NCBI GenBank assembly: GCA_006218025.1
Contig: VBWA01000010.1
Span: 1-64,000 of the forward strand
Reading direction: 5' to 3'
Length of the DNA stretch: 64,000 bases
Origin: Rhodocyclaceae bacterium
Lineage (GTDB): Bacteria > Pseudomonadota > Gammaproteobacteria > Burkholderiales > Rhodocyclaceae
In this document: positions 63,101 through 64,000 of the stretch, one piece after another
How the letters are laid out: every line of letters starts with the position of its first letter
Position numbering within the stretch: position 1 is the first letter of the stretch
Program-made: the position numbers and the translations under genes
The notes under the pieces: generated by a model
Databases searched by the model: none
Told to the model about the DNA's origin: nothing
What the model saw: the letters and a program-made list of their open reading frames with translations, nothing else

Positions 63101-64000
63101 GTGAGCTCCCCGGCCAAGCTGATCGTTGCCGCTGTAGTCGCCTGCATCTACCTGCTGGTGGTCCTGCTGGCGGCGGGTGTCGTCCTCGGCTCGGGGCTTG
63201 AAGGCGAGGAGCAGGCGCTGTTTTCTGCCGTGCTCGAGCACCGTCTCGGTGCCGTGGTGATGATTGCTCTGGTCGCCTGCGTGTTCCTGTTTCTCATGCT
63301 GCGGGCGGCGCACGAGTTTCTGGTCCTGCTGCCGGCACGGGCGGCGGAAGAGGCGGGCGCGATGCTGGAAGAACCGGCGACCCGACTGACGCTGCGGGGC
63401 AGCGGCGAACTGCGGGCTCTCATCGTTGCGGTCAATCGCCTTGCCGAGCAGCGCCACGCGCGGGACGAGGATATCGAGGCGCGCATCCGCGCTGCCAACG
63501 CGGCGGCCGAGGCCGACCGCAACCGCTTCGCCGTGCTCATGTCGGAACTCGCGCAGGGCGTCATCGTCTGCAATCCGGACGGGCGCGTGCTGCTCTACAA
63601 TCGCCGCGCCCGCGCGCTGTTCGCGGGCTCCGCGGGCCAGGGCATGGCGGCACTTGGCCTGGGCCGTTCGATCTACGGCGTGTTCGACCGTCACCTGATC
63701 GCCTATGCCCTCGAGAACATCGATGTCCGGCGGCGCAATCACCGACACTTCGTCACGGCGACCGAGTCGGGGCGCCTGCTGCGCGTTCTCGTGGCGCCGA
63801 TACCGGAAGCGGGGGCAAAGGCCGTGGACGCTGCCGAGGCTGGTGCGGCGCACGGAATCTCGGGCTACATGACCATGATCGAGGACATGACCGAGACATT
63901 CGACAGCGAATCCACGCGCGACCAGATGTTGCAGGAACTCACCGAAAGCAGCCGGGGGCCGGTGGGAAATTTGCGGGCCGCCGCCGAGACGCTGCACGAC
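63101..64000 (+). CDS. Membrane PAS-domain signalling protein, 5' part
   Basis: The frame is open from GTG 63101 to the window end (300 codons). Two membrane segments (about 5-27 and 47-66) are followed by a linker, a helical stretch (about 105-135) and a PAS domain (VLMSELAQGVIVCNPDGRVLLYNRRARALF). It ends in a helix, LTESSRGPVGNLRAAAETL, which could be the start of a kinase-like dimerisation region. Related proteins in betaproteobacteria are either histidine kinases or PAS proteins with a C-terminal 3'-5' exonuclease domain; the part seen does not decide. A nearby ATG (63093) runs into a stop at once. Confidence 0.7.
   Translation, partial: MSSPAKLIVAAVVACIYLLVVLLAAGVVLGSGLEGEEQALFSAVLEHRLGAVVMIALVACVFLFLMLRAAHEFLVLLPARAAEEAGAMLEEPATRLTLRGSGELRALIVAVNRLAEQRHARDEDIEARIRAANAAAEADRNRFAVLMSELAQGVIVCNPDGRVLLYNRRARALFAGSAGQGMAALGLGRSIYGVFDRHLIAYALENIDVRRRNHRHFVTATESGRLLRVLVAPIPEAGAKAVDAAEAGAAHGISGYMTMIEDMTETFDSESTRDQMLQELTESSRGPVGNLRAAAETLHD

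Overview
The window looks like the chromosome of a sulfur-oxidising, molybdoenzyme-rich betaproteobacterium. Rhodocyclales or Sterolibacteriaceae/Sulfuritalea-like is my inference, from the combination of apr, qmo-hdr, soeABC, dsrE/tusA and type II DMSO-reductase-family genes with high GC content; no rRNA or marker gene here proves it. I saw no tRNA, rRNA, CRISPR array, transposase or phage gene.

Region 1 (1-19.6 kb) is cytoplasmic sulfite oxidation. It holds the 3' part of aprA, a YkgJ-type protein, and on the other strand qmoA-qmoB-hdrC-hdrB, the electron-transfer partner of APS reductase; qmoA carries a one-base frameshift. A diguanylate cyclase and a small phosphoesterase operon separate this from soeABC (sulfite dehydrogenase), a TusA-like carrier and a DsrE2-like protein. 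A FadL-type outer-membrane protein and three uncharacterised proteins follow.

Region 2 (19.6-34 kb) starts with a decayed 3' fragment of valS and an ArsR-rhodanese regulator divergent from a dsrE gene. A co-directional run of about 13 kb follows: two TlpA-like thioredoxins, two small periplasmic proteins, a tandem rhodanese, a Tat-exported type II molybdoenzyme (A-B-C), a PLP-dependent sulfur-amino-acid enzyme, a cysteine desulfurase, a periplasmic rhodanese, a methyltransferase and an SQR-like flavoprotein. I regard it as a candidate undescribed sulfur or thiol oxidation system.

Region 3 (34-49.7 kb) has a PhnD-type binding protein, histidine kinase and sigma-54 activator facing a second molybdoenzyme operon. 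That operon encodes a Ttr/Arr/Arx-like catalytic subunit, FeS subunits, a TorD chaperone, a triheme cytochrome, a large porin-like protein, two PKD/FecR proteins, a c554-like tetraheme, a NapC-type quinol dehydrogenase and moaA. A sigma-54 promoter with GTTAC-type inverted repeats upstream can be read directly. The set looks like a quinol-to-outer-membrane respiratory chain.

Region 4 (49.7-55.05 kb) is a type II molybdoenzyme operon in the ser/clr/ddh order A-B-D-C behind an FNR-type box, followed by a small remnant of a porin related to the one in region 3. Region 5 (55-64 kb) is housekeeping: valS, pcnB, folK, a DUF486 protein, panB-panC-panD, a CheY-like regulator and the start of a membrane PAS protein.

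The main unexplained pattern is a dispersed motif, AGTCGGCGCTGG-N4-ACGGCG. It occurs eight times (plus one degraded copy), in both orientations, inside unrelated genes at tolerant positions, and as a head-to-head pair forming the terminator between the YkgJ gene and hdrB. This resembles the behaviour of DNA-uptake sequences.
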